Of a stretch of 64,000 nucleotides of DNA, positions 18,612 to 28,456 are shown one piece after another (position 1 is the stretch's first letter; each line of letters begins with the position of its first letter). This DNA is from Oculatella sp. LEGE 06141 (GTDB taxonomy: Bacteria; Cyanobacteriota; Cyanobacteriia; Elainellales; Elainellaceae). Location: the NCBI RefSeq assembly GCF_015207605.1, contig NZ_JADEWO010000008.1, forward strand, positions 62,001 to 126,000, read 5' to 3'. The notes beneath the pieces are model-generated. The model searched no databases. It was not told the origin of the DNA and worked only from the letters and a program-made list of their open reading frames with translations. A program made the translations under genes and the position numbers.

Positions 18612-21600
18612 TTATCGACTGAGTTGATTCAACGTGCGAAACCGTTGCAGGCGAGCTTTGCCCTGCTGAAGTTGAGCGGTGCGATCGCCCCCCATCTCCC
18701 CATCCGAAACAGAGGCGTGATGGTGCGAACTTAAAAACGCCGCAAGGGAACTGACCGTGGGATAGCGGAATAACTCTAATAGGGGAAACTCGGTGCCTGA
18801 GCGATGCTGAAGTTGGCTGTGAACCTGCACTAGCCATAGGGAATGCCCCCCCAAATCAAAGAAATTGTCGTGAATACCTACGGTTTCAACCTGGAGAATG
18901 TGCTGCCACACCTGAGCCACCATCTGTTCCAGTTGATTGCGGGGCGCAACGTAGGTCGTCGCTGAACTTAACCGCGTGTCGTGCTGCGGAGCGGGCAGAG
19001 CTTGCCGATCCACTTTGCCGTTGGGCGTTAATGGCAGGTTGTCCAACCGGACATACACCGATGGCACCATGTAAGCGGGTAACGTCTGGCTCAAGAACTG
19101 ACGCAGTTCTCCCGACTCCAGTGATGCCTGTGCATGGAACACCACATACGCTACCAACTCCTGACTGTCCGCGATCGGGCGAGCCACCACCACCGCCTCA
19201 CGGATGGCACTATGCTGAATAAGCTGAGTTTCAATCTCACCCAACTCAATCCGAAAGCCGCGAACCTTCACCTGATAGTCGATTCGCCCCAAAAACTCCA
19301 GCGTTCCATCTGGACGGTAACGAACGCGATCGCCCGTTTTGTAAAGGTTGGAAGAGTGAGGAGTTGAGTGCCCCTCTGCCTGCCAAAACGGATTAGGAAT
19401 AAACTTCTCTGCCGTTAAGTCTGGTCGATTCAAATACCCCCAGGCCAACCCGGCACCGCCAATGTGAAGTTCGCCGGGAACACCCACGGGAACAGCTTGA
19501 TGATAGCGATTGAGCACATAAAACTGGGTGTTGGCGATCGCCCGCCCGATGGGAACAGGCATGTGAGCGTCTGCGGGTTCAACATCCGATTCCTGTGACT
19601 GAGCCGCCTTGACTGGATGCACCGCTGACCAGATCGTCGTTTCTGTCGGGCCATACATATTCCACAATGTCCCACACCGTTCTAACAGGGCATTGGCAAG
19701 GGAACGTGGCAAGGCTTCACCGCCACAGAGGAGTTTTAAGCAGCGATCGCCCTGCCATCCTGCTGTAATCAGCAGTTGCCAGGTGGCAGGAGTCGCTTGC
19801 ATGACGGTAGCCTGAACCTGGGTCATGAGGTTTGCCAACTGCGTGCCATCGGCGGCAATCGCACGACTCGTCAACACCACTCGCGCCCCCGTCACCAGTG
19901 GTAAGAACAGCTCTAGCGCAGCAATGTCGAAAGCAATGGTGGTTAATGAGAGCAGCACATCCTGCGACGTGAGTCCGGGTGTCTGTTGCAACGATTGGAG
20001 GAAATTGACCACCGCTCGATGCGGAATCTGCACCCCCTTGGGCTTCCCGGTGGAACCAGAGGTGTAGATGACGTAGGCCAGGGCATCGGGTGTAGCCAGC
20101 CCTGGAAGCGGATCAGTGCAGGCCTGGTCAATTGTGGCGCGATCGCCATCCAGAGAAACGTTAGGAATATGGGTCGGGAGGCGCGGCTCAGTCTCCAGAT
20201 GTTCCGTTAACAAGACGGCAACATCGGCATCTTCCAGGATGAACGCCAGTCGTTGCGGTGGGTAGCTCGGATCAAGGGGGACATAGGTTCCGCCTGCCTT
20301 CAGCACGGCAAGCAGAGCAATGACCAGATGGGGCGATCGCTCCAGGCAAACGCCAACGAGCTGACCGGGACGGACACCGACCCCGCGCAGGTGATGGGCT
20401 ACCTGATTGGCGCGGCGATCGAGTTCGCGGTAGGTCAACTGTTGCTCCTCAAAGCAAAGGGCAACGGCATCTGGAGTTTTTGCTACCTGCGCTTCCACCC
20501 ATTCATGCAGACACAGGGACAGGGACAGGAAATCTGCCTCAGCGGCATTCCACGCCTGAATCTGCTGATGTTCGGCAGGGGTAAGCAGATCCAGTTCCCC
20601 GATGCGCTGGTGGGGGTTAGCCATCATCCCCTCTAGAAGCTGCTGCCAGTGGACAGCCATGCGGGCGATCGTGTTGGCATCAAACAGGGCACGGTTGTAT
20701 TCCAGGGTGCCCACCAGCACATCGGCGCGTTCCTGTAGGGAGAGCGTCAGGTCAAATTTGGCCGATTGCGTTTGCGACTCCAGCAGGCTCAGGGTTAAAC
20801 CGGGAAGTTGCAATGCTGCCGCAGGCGCATTTTGCAAAATGAACATGACCTGGAACAGGGGCGTATGGCTCAAGTTCCGTTCTGGCTGGAGGGCTTCCAC
20901 CAAACGCTCAAACGGCAAGTCTTGATGAGCATAGGCTCCCAGGGCAACCTCCCGCACCCGATGCAGTGCCTCCTGTACAGTGGGATTGCCCGACAGGTTG
21001 GTTCGCAACACCAGCGTGTTGACGAAGAAACCAATCAATGCCTCAGTTTCAGCCCGGTTGCGATTGGCAATAGGAGAGCCGACGACGATGTCTTCACTGC
21101 TGCTGTAGCGAGACAGTAACACCTGAAACGCGGTCAGCAGCGTCATAAACAGCGTGCATCCCTGCTGCTGGCTGAAGCGCTTGAGCGTCTGGGTTTGCTG
21201 AGGGGAGATCTGGAAGGCATAGGTTGCACCCTGGAAGGTTTGTACCGCAGGACGGGGATGGTCGCAGGGCAACTCCAATAAGGGGGCAGCACCCGCTAGC
21301 TGCCGCGTCCAGTAGGCAAGCTGCGACTCCAGGCGATCGCCCTCTAACTCCTCTCGCTGCCACGCAGCAAAATCTGCGTATTGAATCGGCAAGTCTGGCA
21401 ACGAGGTGGCTTGCCCCTGGCAAAATGCTTTATAGAAATCAGCCAGTTCATGAACCAGCACTCCCATCGACCAGCCATCGGCAACGAGGTGATGAAGGGT
21501 GAGCAACAGCACATGCTCTTGAGCCTGAAGCCGGATTAGCTTGACCCGCAGGAGTGGACTGCAATCAAGAGGCACAGGCTGTTGGGCTTCGACCTGTGCC

Positions 21601-24600
21601 CAGCGGTTGACCTCAATGGCCTGCTGAACTGAGGAAACGTCTTGCAAATCAATCAGGGGAAGCGGGAGGGCGATCGCCGTTGACACCACGGGCACCGGAT
21701 GCCCTTCCACGCGCTCAAAAGCCGTTCGGAGGACTTCATGCCGATCTATGATTGCCTCCAAACTTCGCCGCAACACCGCTACATTCAACACCCCCTGCAC
21801 ACGAACCGCCACTGGAACGTTGTAAAACGGACTGTCGGGTTCAAGCTGTGCCAAAAACCAGAGGCGCTGTTGGGCAAAGGAAAGGGGCAGAGGTTGGGTG
21901 CGATCGCGCGGTTGCAGAGGAGCCGTAGTTTTGGGTTCGGTTTTCAGCAGAGTGTCTATCGCAGGCGCTAGCTCGGCAATGCTGGGATATTCAAAGATGT
22001 GACGTAGCGGCACCTCGACTCGAAACGCCTGCCGAATGTGCGACACAACGCGGGTTGCCAGCAGCGAATGTCCGCCCAGTTCAAAAAAGTTGTCGTGAAC
22101 GTGGATGGCTTCCAACTCCAGCACTCGCTGCCAAATTCCCACCAGAATTTCTTCGGCAGGGGTATGGGGAGCCATCACCAAGTCTGCCTCTGGTGTGGAA
22201 GGCACCTGAACACCCGCCAGAGACGGCAACCTCCGGCGATCAACTTTACCGTTGGGGGTGAGCGGCAGAGCCTCCAGCGGTACCACGGCAGTGGGCACCA
22301 TGTAGTCCGGTAAGGTAGCCTTCAACCAACGTCGCACCTCAACCGATGAAGGCGCATTCCGGGCAACGATGTAGGCCACGAGCTGTTTGCCGCCGCCAGG
22401 GGCATCCTGTGCCAGCACAACGGCGTGTTGAATACCGGGATACTGGCTTAATGCCGTCTCAATTTCGCCCAGTTCAATCCGGAAGCCGCGTATTTTCACC
22501 TGATGATCGACGCGATCGAGGCATTCCAGGGTGCCATCGGGGCGATAGCGAGCCAGATCTCCGGTTTTGTATAACCTCGCGCCCGGTTCCTGGCTAAAGG
22601 GATGGGGAATAAATTTCTCGGCAGTCAGATCGGGACGATGCAAATACCCTCGCGCTAAACCCGCACCGCCAATGTAGAGTTCCCCCACAACACCGCTGGG
22701 CACCAGTTGATAATGTTGATCCAGAACGTACAGATCGGTGTTAGCGATCGCCCTCCCAATTGGCACGACTCCCGGGTAGGATGCTCCCTGAGGCACCGAA
22801 TATACACAGCACCCCACCACCGTTTCAGTTGGGCCATACTCATTGACCAGGCGCGTGGCTGGGGCGTGCTGTTGCCAGAAGGCGATGTGTTCGGGCAAGA
22901 GGGTTTCCCCACCAATGATGAAAGCGTTCGTACAGTGGGCAACATCAGACGGGTTAAGTTGTTCTGCCAGAAGCTGCAACTGCGCTGGCGTGATCTTGAC
23001 CAGGCTGAGTTGCGATCGCTGCCGCAGAGCCATGCCCAACGCCTCAATTCCCAGGTCTTCGGGAACCAATTCCACCCGTTGCCCCACGAGCAGCGGCGAG
23101 AATAAGCCCGTAACGGTTAAATCAAAGGCGATGGACGAGTGAACGAGGGTTCCGGTGCCTTGTTCAACGGTGTAGGTATGGGTACACCAGTCGAGGTAGT
23201 TGGCGAGTCCCCGGTGGGTGACGAGCGTACCTTTGGGGTTGCCCGTAGAGCCGGACGTATAGATGACATAGGCCAGATGGTCGGGTTTGCACTCAATCCG
23301 GGGAAAATCGGTGGGCTGTTGGGCGATCGCCTCATCCTCGGCTCCAAGACACACGATATCTGCTTGAAGCGTCTCAGTCGTGAGCATCGGCAGTAACCGT
23401 TGCTGGATCAACAGCACTGCCACCTGAGCATCATTGAGGATGTAGGACAACCGTGCTGCTGGGTAGGTGGGGTCGAGGGGAACATAAGCCCCTCCTGCCT
23501 TCAAAATGCCGAGCAACCCAATGACCAGTTCGATGGAGCGTTCCACGCACAGGCCAACCAGACCGTCTGGGGCAACGCCCCTCTGCTGCAAGTGATGGGC
23601 AAGCTGATTGGCGCGAGTATTCAGTTCCCGGTAGGTGATTTGCTGGTCGGCAAACACTACCGCGACCGCATCGGGCGAACGTTCTACCTGCCGCTCGAAC
23701 CAGTCAATGAATGTGCCGTCCTGGGTAAGGGGCGATTGCGTCCTGTTCCACTGCATCCACTGCTGCTGTTCCGATGCCGTTAGCAGGGGCAGGTCCCCAA
23801 TTGGGCGATCGGGATTGGCCGCCAGCGCTGCCCATAGGGTTTGCAAGTGCCCTGCCATGCGGCGAATGGTGTCGATGGTAAACAGATCGGTGCGATATTC
23901 CAGTCGAGCCGTGAGGCCGATGGGGGTCTCCGTAATGGAAAGGGTCAGATCAAACTTGGCAATGGGGCGGTCAATCTCGATGGGCTGCACTTCCAGACCA
24001 GGCAGGGTCAGCGATTGGCGCGGAGTTTGCAGCACAAACATCACCTGAAACAGGGGCGTATGGCTGAGGTCGCGATCGGGATGCAGCACTTCCACCAGGT
24101 GTTCAAAGGGCAGGTCTTGATGGGCGTAGGCTCCCAGCGCCATGCCTCGAACCCGCTGCAACAGTTCTTGCCCGGTCGGATTGCCCGATACGTCCGTTCG
24201 CAGTACCAGGGTGTTCACAAAAAAGCCAATTAATTCCTCTACGTCTGGATGGGTGCGATTGGCGATGGGTGACCCAACGACAATATCGTTACTGTTGCTG
24301 TAGCGATGGAGGAGCAGGACAAAGCCCGTCAGCAGGGTCATAAACAGCGTGCAGCCTTGCGTTCGGCTAAGCGTCCTGAGCGCATCAGTGACATCGCCGG
24401 GGAGGGTAAAGGAATGACTACTGCCCTGGAATGTTTGAACCGGGGGACGTGGGTAATCGGTTGGCAGGGCTAAAACGGGCGGCGCACCCGCCAACTGCTG
24501 CTGCCAGTAGTTGAGTTGAGTGTTCAGAACATCGCCCTGTAACCACTGGCGCTGCCATGCGGCAACGTCAACATACTGAATTGGCAGGATTGGTAAAGGA

Positions 24601-27600
24601 GATGTCTGCCCGTTGAGATACGCCTCATATAGCACCGTCAGTTCCCGCAGCAGCACCCCAATCGACCAACCATCGGCGGCAATGTGGTGCATGGAAATGA
24701 GTAGAACATAGTAGCGTTGGCCTGCCTGCGCGGTGCGCGTATCGCTCAATTTCAGTAATTGCACCCGCAGCAGCTCATCCGTGGCTAAGTCAAAGGTCTG
24801 CTGGGCATAGGCATGGGCTAACTGCTGCACCACTTTGGTCTGCGTTGTGGCAGGTATATCACTTAAATCGATCAGGGGCAGGGGTAACTCTGCCGTAGGG
24901 CTAATCTCAACTAGAGGCTGTCCCTGGTCGGCTCGGATATGAGTCCGTAGGACTTCATGACGTTGCACAATTTCTTGGAAACTACGATGCAGCGCTGAAA
25001 TATCCAGGCTACCGCTAAGCCGGATGGCCGCTGGCAAACTGTAAAAGGGACTGTCGGGTTCCCACTGGGCTAGAAACCAGAGGCGCTGTTGGGCAAAGGA
25101 AATCGGCAGCGGCTGGGTGCGGGAAATTGGCTGAATGGAGGGAACCGCATGGGTGGCCTCTTTCAACGCGGTGGCGATCGCGGGGGCAAGGGTGGCGATC
25201 GTTGGCAACTCAAACAGCGATCGCAGCGGTAGCTCAACCTGAAACGTTCGCTGTATCTGTGCAATTACCTGCGTTGCCAGCAGCGAATGTCCGCCCAGTT
25301 CAAAGAAGTTATCGTGAACGCTGACTGTCTCCAGTCCAAGAACTCGTGCCCAAATCCCCGCCAGCAATTCTTCAACAGGGGTGCGCGGTGACGTAAACGC
25401 AACCTCCGCCGAACGCCAATCAGGATCGGGGAGCGATCGCCGATCGACCTTACCGTTGGGCATCAGCGGCAATGCCATCATCACCGTAAAAACGGCAGGC
25501 ACCATGTATTCAGGAAGAGTTTTCTGGAGGTGCAATCGCAACTCCGCTGCCGTTATCTCGTGAGAAGACTGAACGTAAGCAACCAAACGGCGATCGCCCT
25601 GCCGATCATAATCAATGACCACACTCGCCTTTACGGCTGGATGCTGGTTGAGCACCGCTTCAATTTCTCCCAGTTCAATGCGAAAGCCACGAATTTTCAC
25701 CTGGTGGTCGATGCGTCCCAGAAACTCGATCGCGCCATTGGGAAGATACCGGGCGAGATCTCCCGTTTTATAGAGCCTTGAGGATTGAAAGCACAAAGAC
25801 TGAAGGTCTGAGCTTACTTCTGCCCCACAAAACGGGTTGGGAATGAATTTCTCAGCCGTTAAATCGGGACGATTCAAATAGCCTCGCGCCAGTCCTGCGC
25901 CACCGATGTGTAACTCGCCAGGAACGCCAATCGGAACTGGATTTCCGGCATTATCCAACAGATAAATTTGCGTGTTGGCGATCGGGCGACCAATCGGAAC
26001 GCTGGTTAAAGTGCCCTGCGGCTGACACACCCATGCCGTGACATCGATCGCCGCTTCCGTCGGGCCATAGAGATTATGCAGTTCGGCATTGACCCGCTCA
26101 AAGAAGCGGGTTTGTAGATCGCCGGGCAGGGCTTCTCCGCTACAGATCACTCGCGTTATGCTCTGGCAGGTTTCCAATCCCAGTGCGTCTAAAAACGCGT
26201 GCAGCATGGATGGCACAAAATGCAGCGTCGTCACTTGCTCCTGAGCAATCACCCGTACCAGGTAGGTGCTGTCTCGATGGCCGTCCGGTTGAGCGATCGC
26301 CAACCGTGCCCCTGCCATCAGCGGCCAGAGAAATTCCCAGACCGAAACGTCGAAGCTAAACGGTGTCTTTTGCAGCACCCGGTCGGCAGGGGTCAGTCCA
26401 TACGCCTCCTGCATCCACACCAGGCGATTCCACAATCCCTGGTGGGTGTTCATTACGCCTTTCGGTCGTCCGGTGGAACCCGATGTGTAGATGACGTATG
26501 CCAGATGGTGAGGCTGACTCAGACCGGGAGGATTCATCGTGGGGAAAGGAGCGATCGCCTGCCAGTCACGATCCAGATAGACAACTTGTGCTGCGTGGGG
26601 CGGCAACGTCGATACCAGAGGTGCCTGGGTTAATAGCAACGGTACCTGTGCATCCTCCAGCATCCATGCCAGCCGTTCTACCGGATAGGTGGGATCAAGG
26701 GGCAGATAAGCGCCCCCCGCTTTGAGTACACCCAGAATGCCAATCACCATCTCCAGCGATCGCTCCAAACACAGCCCCACCAGGGTATCGGGCTGCACTC
26801 CCTGCGCTTGCAGATAGTGAGCTAATTGATTGGCACGATGGTTAAGTTCTCGATAGGTAAGCTGTTGGTCATCAAAGCTGAGGGCGATCGCCTCAGGCGT
26901 TTGCTCTACCTGCGCTTCAATCCGGTGATGGATACAGCGGCGGTCATTGTACTCCCGTGTGGTTTGATTCCACTCCACGAGAATCTGACGGGTTTCTGCT
27001 TCCATCAGCAGGGGGAGTTCGGAGACGCACCGCCGTGGATTTGCCGCAATGCCCTTCAGCAAAACGTGGAAGTGCCCCAGAAGTCGGGCAATGGTAGAAG
27101 CATCAAACAAGTCCGTGTTGTATTCGCAAATGCCCCGAATGCCGCTGAGAGTTTCCGAGAGGTTAAGCATCAGGTCAAAGCGAGCAGTACCGCTGTCAAT
27201 CAGCAGGGGTTCCAGCGTTAGACCAGCCATCTCAACAGTGGTCAGCGGCACCCCTTGCAGCGTCAGCATCACCTGAAACAGCGGATTATGGCTGAGGTTG
27301 CGGTCTGGATGCAGGTCTTCCACCAGCTTTTCAAACGGCACATCCTGATGGGCGTAAGCGTCCAGGGCGATCGCTTGAACGCGCCGCAGCAGCGTTTCAA
27401 AGCTGGGATTGCCAGATAGATCGGTACGGAACACCAGCGTATTCGCAAAAAAGCCGATGATCGCTTCGGTTTCCGCAGGGGTACGGTTGGCGATCGGGGA
27501 ACCGACAAGAATATCCGTTTGTCCGGTGTAGCGATACAGCAGGGTTTGAAACGCCGCCAACAGCGTCATGAATAGCGTCACCCCATGTTGTTGACTCAGT

Positions 27601-28442
27601 GCTTTCAGCAACTCAACCAGCGGTGCGGGAATCTCAAAAAATTGCCGGGTGCCTTTAAAGGTTTGTCGGGCAGGACGAGGGCGATCGGTTGGCACGTTCA
27701 GCAGGGCAGGACTATTGTGCAAGCACTGCCGCCAGTAGATGAGTTGCCGTTCCAGAGCTTCTCCCTGAAGCTGTTGCCGCTGCCAGTGGGCAAAATCACC
27801 ATATTGAATGGGCAATTCGTCCAGGGGAGAAGGCTGACCCTGAACAAACGCCTGATACAGAACCGTCAATTCTCGAATGAAGATGCCCCGGCACCAGCCA
27901 TCTGCAATGATGTGATGCAGCGTCACCAGCAGCCAGTACTCATCCTCGCCCCATGACAACAGCGCCGTTCGCATGGGCGGTCGCTGGGAGAGGTTAAACG
28001 GACAGCGCACTTCAGCCCGCGCAAGCCGTTGCACTTCAGCGTCTCGCTGTGCTGCCGGAATAGTGTGTAAATCGACCAGCAGCAGAGGCAATGTTAGGGT
28101 GGGAACGATCGCCTGCACCGGGTGTCCATCAACGGCGGGAAAGGTCGTCCGCAACACATCGTGTCGCCTAACCATTTCATTCAAGGCTTGTTCAAGGGCG
28201 GCGATATTGAGAGATCCCTTGAGCCGCATTGCCGCTGATACATTGTATTCCGGACTTTGGGACTGAAACTGATCCAGGAACCACAACCGCTGTTGCGCGA
28301 ACGATAGGGGAGGGGTATCGTTCCGACGTGGGATGGGTTGCGGTTTAGCAGATGCTACGCCCTGCTGCTGAAGTTGTCGTTCCAGCAAGGCTCGCTGTGC
28401 TGGAGAGAGTGCTGCAATCCGCTTCGCAAACTCGTTCATCAT
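18612..28442 (-). CDS. Nonribosomal peptide synthetase, three modules (C-A-PCP)x3, predicted Ser-Asn/Asp-Gly
   Basis: 3276 residues. Condensation motifs: HHIIADG (about 179), HHIAADG (about 1252), HHLVADG (about 2320). Adenylation cores YTSGSTG are near 654, 1732 and 2795; carrier Ser motifs GGHSL near 1045, 2119 and 3196. Pocket codes read against GrsA: module 1 D-V-W-H-I-S-L-I-D (Ser); module 2 D-L-T-K-I-G-E-V-G, closest to the Asn code DLTKLGEVG with Asp possible; module 3 D-I-L-Q-L-G-M-I-W (Gly). No epimerase, methylation or release domain is seen, so the residues should be unmodified L forms at this stage. The N-terminus (MMNEFAKRIAALSPAQRALL) resembles that of the NRPS at 9352-12786. 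The C-terminus is basic and Gln/Arg-rich. It starts 14 bp after the upstream PKS stop, and the next PKS follows directly. Confidence 0.96.
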   Translation of the reverse strand: MMNEFAKRIAALSPAQRALLERQLQQQGVASAKPQPIPRRNDTPPLSFAQQRLWFLDQFQSQSPEYNVSAAMRLKGSLNIAALEQALNEMVRRHDVLRTTFPAVDGHPVQAIVPTLTLPLLLVDLHTIPAAQRDAEVQRLARAEVRCPFNLSQRPPMRTALLSWGEDEYWLLVTLHHIIADGWCRGIFIRELTVLYQAFVQGQPSPLDELPIQYGDFAHWQRQQLQGEALERQLIYWRQCLHNSPALLNVPTDRPRPARQTFKGTRQFFEIPAPLVELLKALSQQHGVTLFMTLLAAFQTLLYRYTGQTDILVGSPIANRTPAETEAIIGFFANTLVFRTDLSGNPSFETLLRRVQAIALDAYAHQDVPFEKLVEDLHPDRNLSHNPLFQVMLTLQGVPLTTVEMAGLTLEPLLIDSGTARFDLMLNLSETLSGIRGICEYNTDLFDASTIARLLGHFHVLLKGIAANPRRCVSELPLLMEAETRQILVEWNQTTREYNDRRCIHHRIEAQVEQTPEAIALSFDDQQLTYRELNHRANQLAHYLQAQGVQPDTLVGLCLERSLEMVIGILGVLKAGGAYLPLDPTYPVERLAWMLEDAQVPLLLTQAPLVSTLPPHAAQVVYLDRDWQAIAPFPTMNPPGLSQPHHLAYVIYTSGSTGRPKGVMNTHQGLWNRLVWMQEAYGLTPADRVLQKTPFSFDVSVWEFLWPLMAGARLAIAQPDGHRDSTYLVRVIAQEQVTTLHFVPSMLHAFLDALGLETCQSITRVICSGEALPGDLQTRFFERVNAELHNLYGPTEAAIDVTAWVCQPQGTLTSVPIGRPIANTQIYLLDNAGNPVPIGVPGELHIGGAGLARGYLNRPDLTAEKFIPNPFCGAEVSSDLQSLCFQSSRLYKTGDLARYLPNGAIEFLGRIDHQVKIRGFRIELGEIEAVLNQHPAVKASVVIDYDRQGDRRLVAYVQSSHEITAAELRLHLQKTLPEYMVPAVFTVMMALPLMPNGKVDRRSLPDPDWRSAEVAFTSPRTPVEELLAGIWARVLGLETVSVHDNFFELGGHSLLATQVIAQIQRTFQVELPLRSLFELPTIATLAPAIATALKEATHAVPSIQPISRTQPLPISFAQQRLWFLAQWEPDSPFYSLPAAIRLSGSLDISALHRSFQEIVQRHEVLRTHIRADQGQPLVEISPTAELPLPLIDLSDIPATTQTKVVQQLAHAYAQQTFDLATDELLRVQLLKLSDTRTAQAGQRYYVLLISMHHIAADGWSIGVLLRELTVLYEAYLNGQTSPLPILPIQYVDVAAWQRQWLQGDVLNTQLNYWQQQLAGAPPVLALPTDYPRPPVQTFQGSSHSFTLPGDVTDALRTLSRTQGCTLFMTLLTGFVLLLHRYSNSNDIVVGSPIANRTHPDVEELIGFFVNTLVLRTDVSGNPTGQELLQRVRGMALGAYAHQDLPFEHLVEVLHPDRDLSHTPLFQVMFVLQTPRQSLTLPGLEVQPIEIDRPIAKFDLTLSITETPIGLTARLEYRTDLFTIDTIRRMAGHLQTLWAALAANPDRPIGDLPLLTASEQQQWMQWNRTQSPLTQDGTFIDWFERQVERSPDAVAVVFADQQITYRELNTRANQLAHHLQQRGVAPDGLVGLCVERSIELVIGLLGILKAGGAYVPLDPTYPAARLSYILNDAQVAVLLIQQRLLPMLTTETLQADIVCLGAEDEAIAQQPTDFPRIECKPDHLAYVIYTSGSTGNPKGTLVTHRGLANYLDWCTHTYTVEQGTGTLVHSSIAFDLTVTGLFSPLLVGQRVELVPEDLGIEALGMALRQRSQLSLVKITPAQLQLLAEQLNPSDVAHCTNAFIIGGETLLPEHIAFWQQHAPATRLVNEYGPTETVVGCCVYSVPQGASYPGVVPIGRAIANTDLYVLDQHYQLVPSGVVGELYIGGAGLARGYLHRPDLTAEKFIPHPFSQEPGARLYKTGDLARYRPDGTLECLDRVDHQVKIRGFRIELGEIETALSQYPGIQHAVVLAQDAPGGGKQLVAYIVARNAPSSVEVRRWLKATLPDYMVPTAVVPLEALPLTPNGKVDRRRLPSLAGVQVPSTPEADLVMAPHTPAEEILVGIWQRVLELEAIHVHDNFFELGGHSLLATRVVSHIRQAFRVEVPLRHIFEYPSIAELAPAIDTLLKTEPKTTAPLQPRDRTQPLPLSFAQQRLWFLAQLEPDSPFYNVPVAVRVQGVLNVAVLRRSLEAIIDRHEVLRTAFERVEGHPVPVVSTAIALPLPLIDLQDVSSVQQAIEVNRWAQVEAQQPVPLDCSPLLRVKLIRLQAQEHVLLLTLHHLVADGWSMGVLVHELADFYKAFCQGQATSLPDLPIQYADFAAWQREELEGDRLESQLAYWTRQLAGAAPLLELPCDHPRPAVQTFQGATYAFQISPQQTQTLKRFSQQQGCTLFMTLLTAFQVLLSRYSSSEDIVVGSPIANRNRAETEALIGFFVNTLVLRTNLSGNPTVQEALHRVREVALGAYAHQDLPFERLVEALQPERNLSHTPLFQVMFILQNAPAAALQLPGLTLSLLESQTQSAKFDLTLSLQERADVLVGTLEYNRALFDANTIARMAVHWQQLLEGMMANPHQRIGELDLLTPAEHQQIQAWNAAEADFLSLSLCLHEWVEAQVAKTPDAVALCFEEQQLTYRELDRRANQVAHHLRGVGVRPGQLVGVCLERSPHLVIALLAVLKAGGTYVPLDPSYPPQRLAFILEDADVAVLLTEHLETEPRLPTHIPNVSLDGDRATIDQACTDPLPGLATPDALAYVIYTSGSTGKPKGVQIPHRAVVNFLQSLQQTPGLTSQDVLLSLTTIAFDIAALELFLPLVTGARVVLTSRAIAADGTQLANLMTQVQATVMQATPATWQLLITAGWQGDRCLKLLCGGEALPRSLANALLERCGTLWNMYGPTETTIWSAVHPVKAAQSQESDVEPADAHMPVPIGRAIANTQFYVLNRYHQAVPVGVPGELHIGGAGLAWGYLNRPDLTAEKFIPNPFWQAEGHSTPHSSNLYKTGDRVRYRPDGTLEFLGRIDYQVKVRGFRIELGEIETQLIQHSAIREAVVVARPIADSQELVAYVVFHAQASLESGELRQFLSQTLPAYMVPSVYVRLDNLPLTPNGKVDRQALPAPQHDTRLSSATTYVAPRNQLEQMVAQVWQHILQVETVGIHDNFFDLGGHSLWLVQVHSQLQHRSGTEFPLLELFRYPTVSSLAAFLSSHHHASVSDGEMGGDRTAQLQQGKARLQRFRTLNQLSR

Positions 28443-28456
28443 CCTTATACCCTGAT

